A stretch of DNA of 5,801 nt, taken from positions 1-5,801 of the forward strand of contig DOVJ01000107.1 in NCBI GenBank assembly GCA_003520145.1, given 5' to 3'. The notes under the pieces were generated by a model. That model was not told the DNA's origin. It worked only from the letters and a program-made list of their open reading frames with translations, and made no database searches. Below are positions 5,319 to 5,801 of the stretch, piece after piece. Position numbers and translations under genes: made by a program. Source of the DNA: Eubacterium sp. (GTDB taxonomy: Bacteria > Bacillota > Clostridia > Lachnospirales > Lachnospiraceae). The first letter of the stretch is position 1, and every line of letters starts with the position of its first letter.

Positions 5319-5801
5319 TATAGAACTAGATAATGGCGTATATGGTTTTCTTGGACCTAACGGTGCTGGAAAGACCACGCTTATAAGGTGTCTTACAGGT
5401 ATCTATAAGTTAAAAAAGGATTGTGGTGATATAGTTCTTGATGAGAAACTTCATGTGACTGATAGAGAGTATATTAACTCATCGGGTTATCTACCGCAGA
5501 GTTTTGGCCTATTTAAGGATATGAAGGTAAGAGATGCTCTTATGTATCTTGCTGCCTTAAAGGGTATGAAAGAAGATGAAGCTAAAATCGATGTAGAAGA
5601 GTGTCTTGAGAAAGTTAATCTTTCTGATCGAATCAACGATAAAGTGAAAACTTTGTCTGGTGGTATGGTAAGAAGGCTTGGTATAGCTCAGGCACTTCTT
5701 GGCAATCCAAGGATAATAATATTCGATGAGCCGACTGCTGGTCTTGATCCGGTTGAGAGAGCTAGATTCAAGGATATCATCAAGAACATACCTAAGGATC
5801 G
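5257..5801 (+). CDS. ABC transporter ATP-binding protein, 3' end beyond the window
   Basis: The first 181 residues of a cytosolic ABC ATPase that should energise the permease just upstream. The Walker A is GPNGAGKTT (33-41), the Q-loop is YLPQ (Q81), the signature is LSGGM (134-138), the Walker B is IIIFDEP (153-159) and the D-loop is AGLDP (161-165), so the nucleotide site is complete. This is the drug/peptide-export (ABC-2) type rather than an importer type. ATG 5257 is chosen because it gives the family's usual N-terminus (MLNITQLKYM, then GGKKILKGIDIELDNG) and follows an AAGGGG site (5240-5245) at 11 bases; a later ATG at 5284 would cut off the first beta strand. The chosen start overlaps the permease gene by 62 bases, which suggests translational coupling and a fixed ratio of the two proteins. 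The gene is truncated only by the window edge; the switch histidine and C-terminus are unseen. Confidence 0.93.
   Translation, partial: MLNITQLKYMIGGKKILKGIDIELDNGVYGFLGPNGAGKTTLIRCLTGIYKLKKDCGDIVLDEKLHVTDREYINSSGYLPQSFGLFKDMKVRDALMYLAALKGMKEDEAKIDVEECLEKVNLSDRINDKVKTLSGGMVRRLGIAQALLGNPRIIIFDEPTAGLDPVERARFKDIIKNIPKD

Noticed and set aside
1..5801. CRISPR arrays, tRNA/rRNA genes, insertion sequences and attachment sites
   Set aside because: No spaced repeat series, tRNA cloverleaf, transposase motif or long terminal inverted repeats were seen; the only tandem repeat is the two-unit 15-mer at 2943-2975.

Overview
The window reads as low-to-moderate-GC Gram-positive DNA, most likely a clostridial genome and plausibly Lachnospiraceae (Butyrivibrio or Pseudobutyrivibrio-like). 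The reasons are strong purine-rich Shine-Dalgarno sites, sigma-A-type promoters with 17-base spacers, a QueH-type rather than QueG-type queuosine enzyme, and a GAF-PAS-GGDEF-EAL signalling protein. The genus is inference; no marker gene is present. All genes lie on the + strand.

Region 1 (1-2918) looks like a housekeeping and signalling operon. An intrinsic terminator (12-49) closes an off-window gene. A near-consensus promoter (57-85) then drives a 710-residue cyclic-di-GMP enzyme (131-2263), followed after 4 bases by queH (2268-2918), the last enzyme of queuosine tRNA modification.

Region 2 (2906-3042) is a compact regulatory segment. A promoter sits inside the 3' end of queH. It is followed by a 15-base unit repeated twice in tandem. 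Each unit holds a perfect 10-base palindrome, and the two palindromes can pair as a hairpin ahead of a T-tract. It could be a terminator for queH, an attenuator for the next gene, an operator, or a mix of these.

Region 3 (3043-5801) is a three-gene cassette: a small secreted protein of unknown family (131 residues), a 7-TM ABC-2-like permease with a large extracytoplasmic domain resembling the front of an M1 aminopeptidase but without HExxH, and an ABC ATPase cut off by the window end. A stem-loop lies between the first two genes, and the last two overlap by 62 bases. The layout resembles bacteriocin or secreted-peptide loci with a dedicated ABC export or self-protection transporter, but no gene here proves that role. 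The permease gene is clearly richer in A+T than region 1, which fits an accessory or transferred module. This cassette is the best candidate for an undescribed system.
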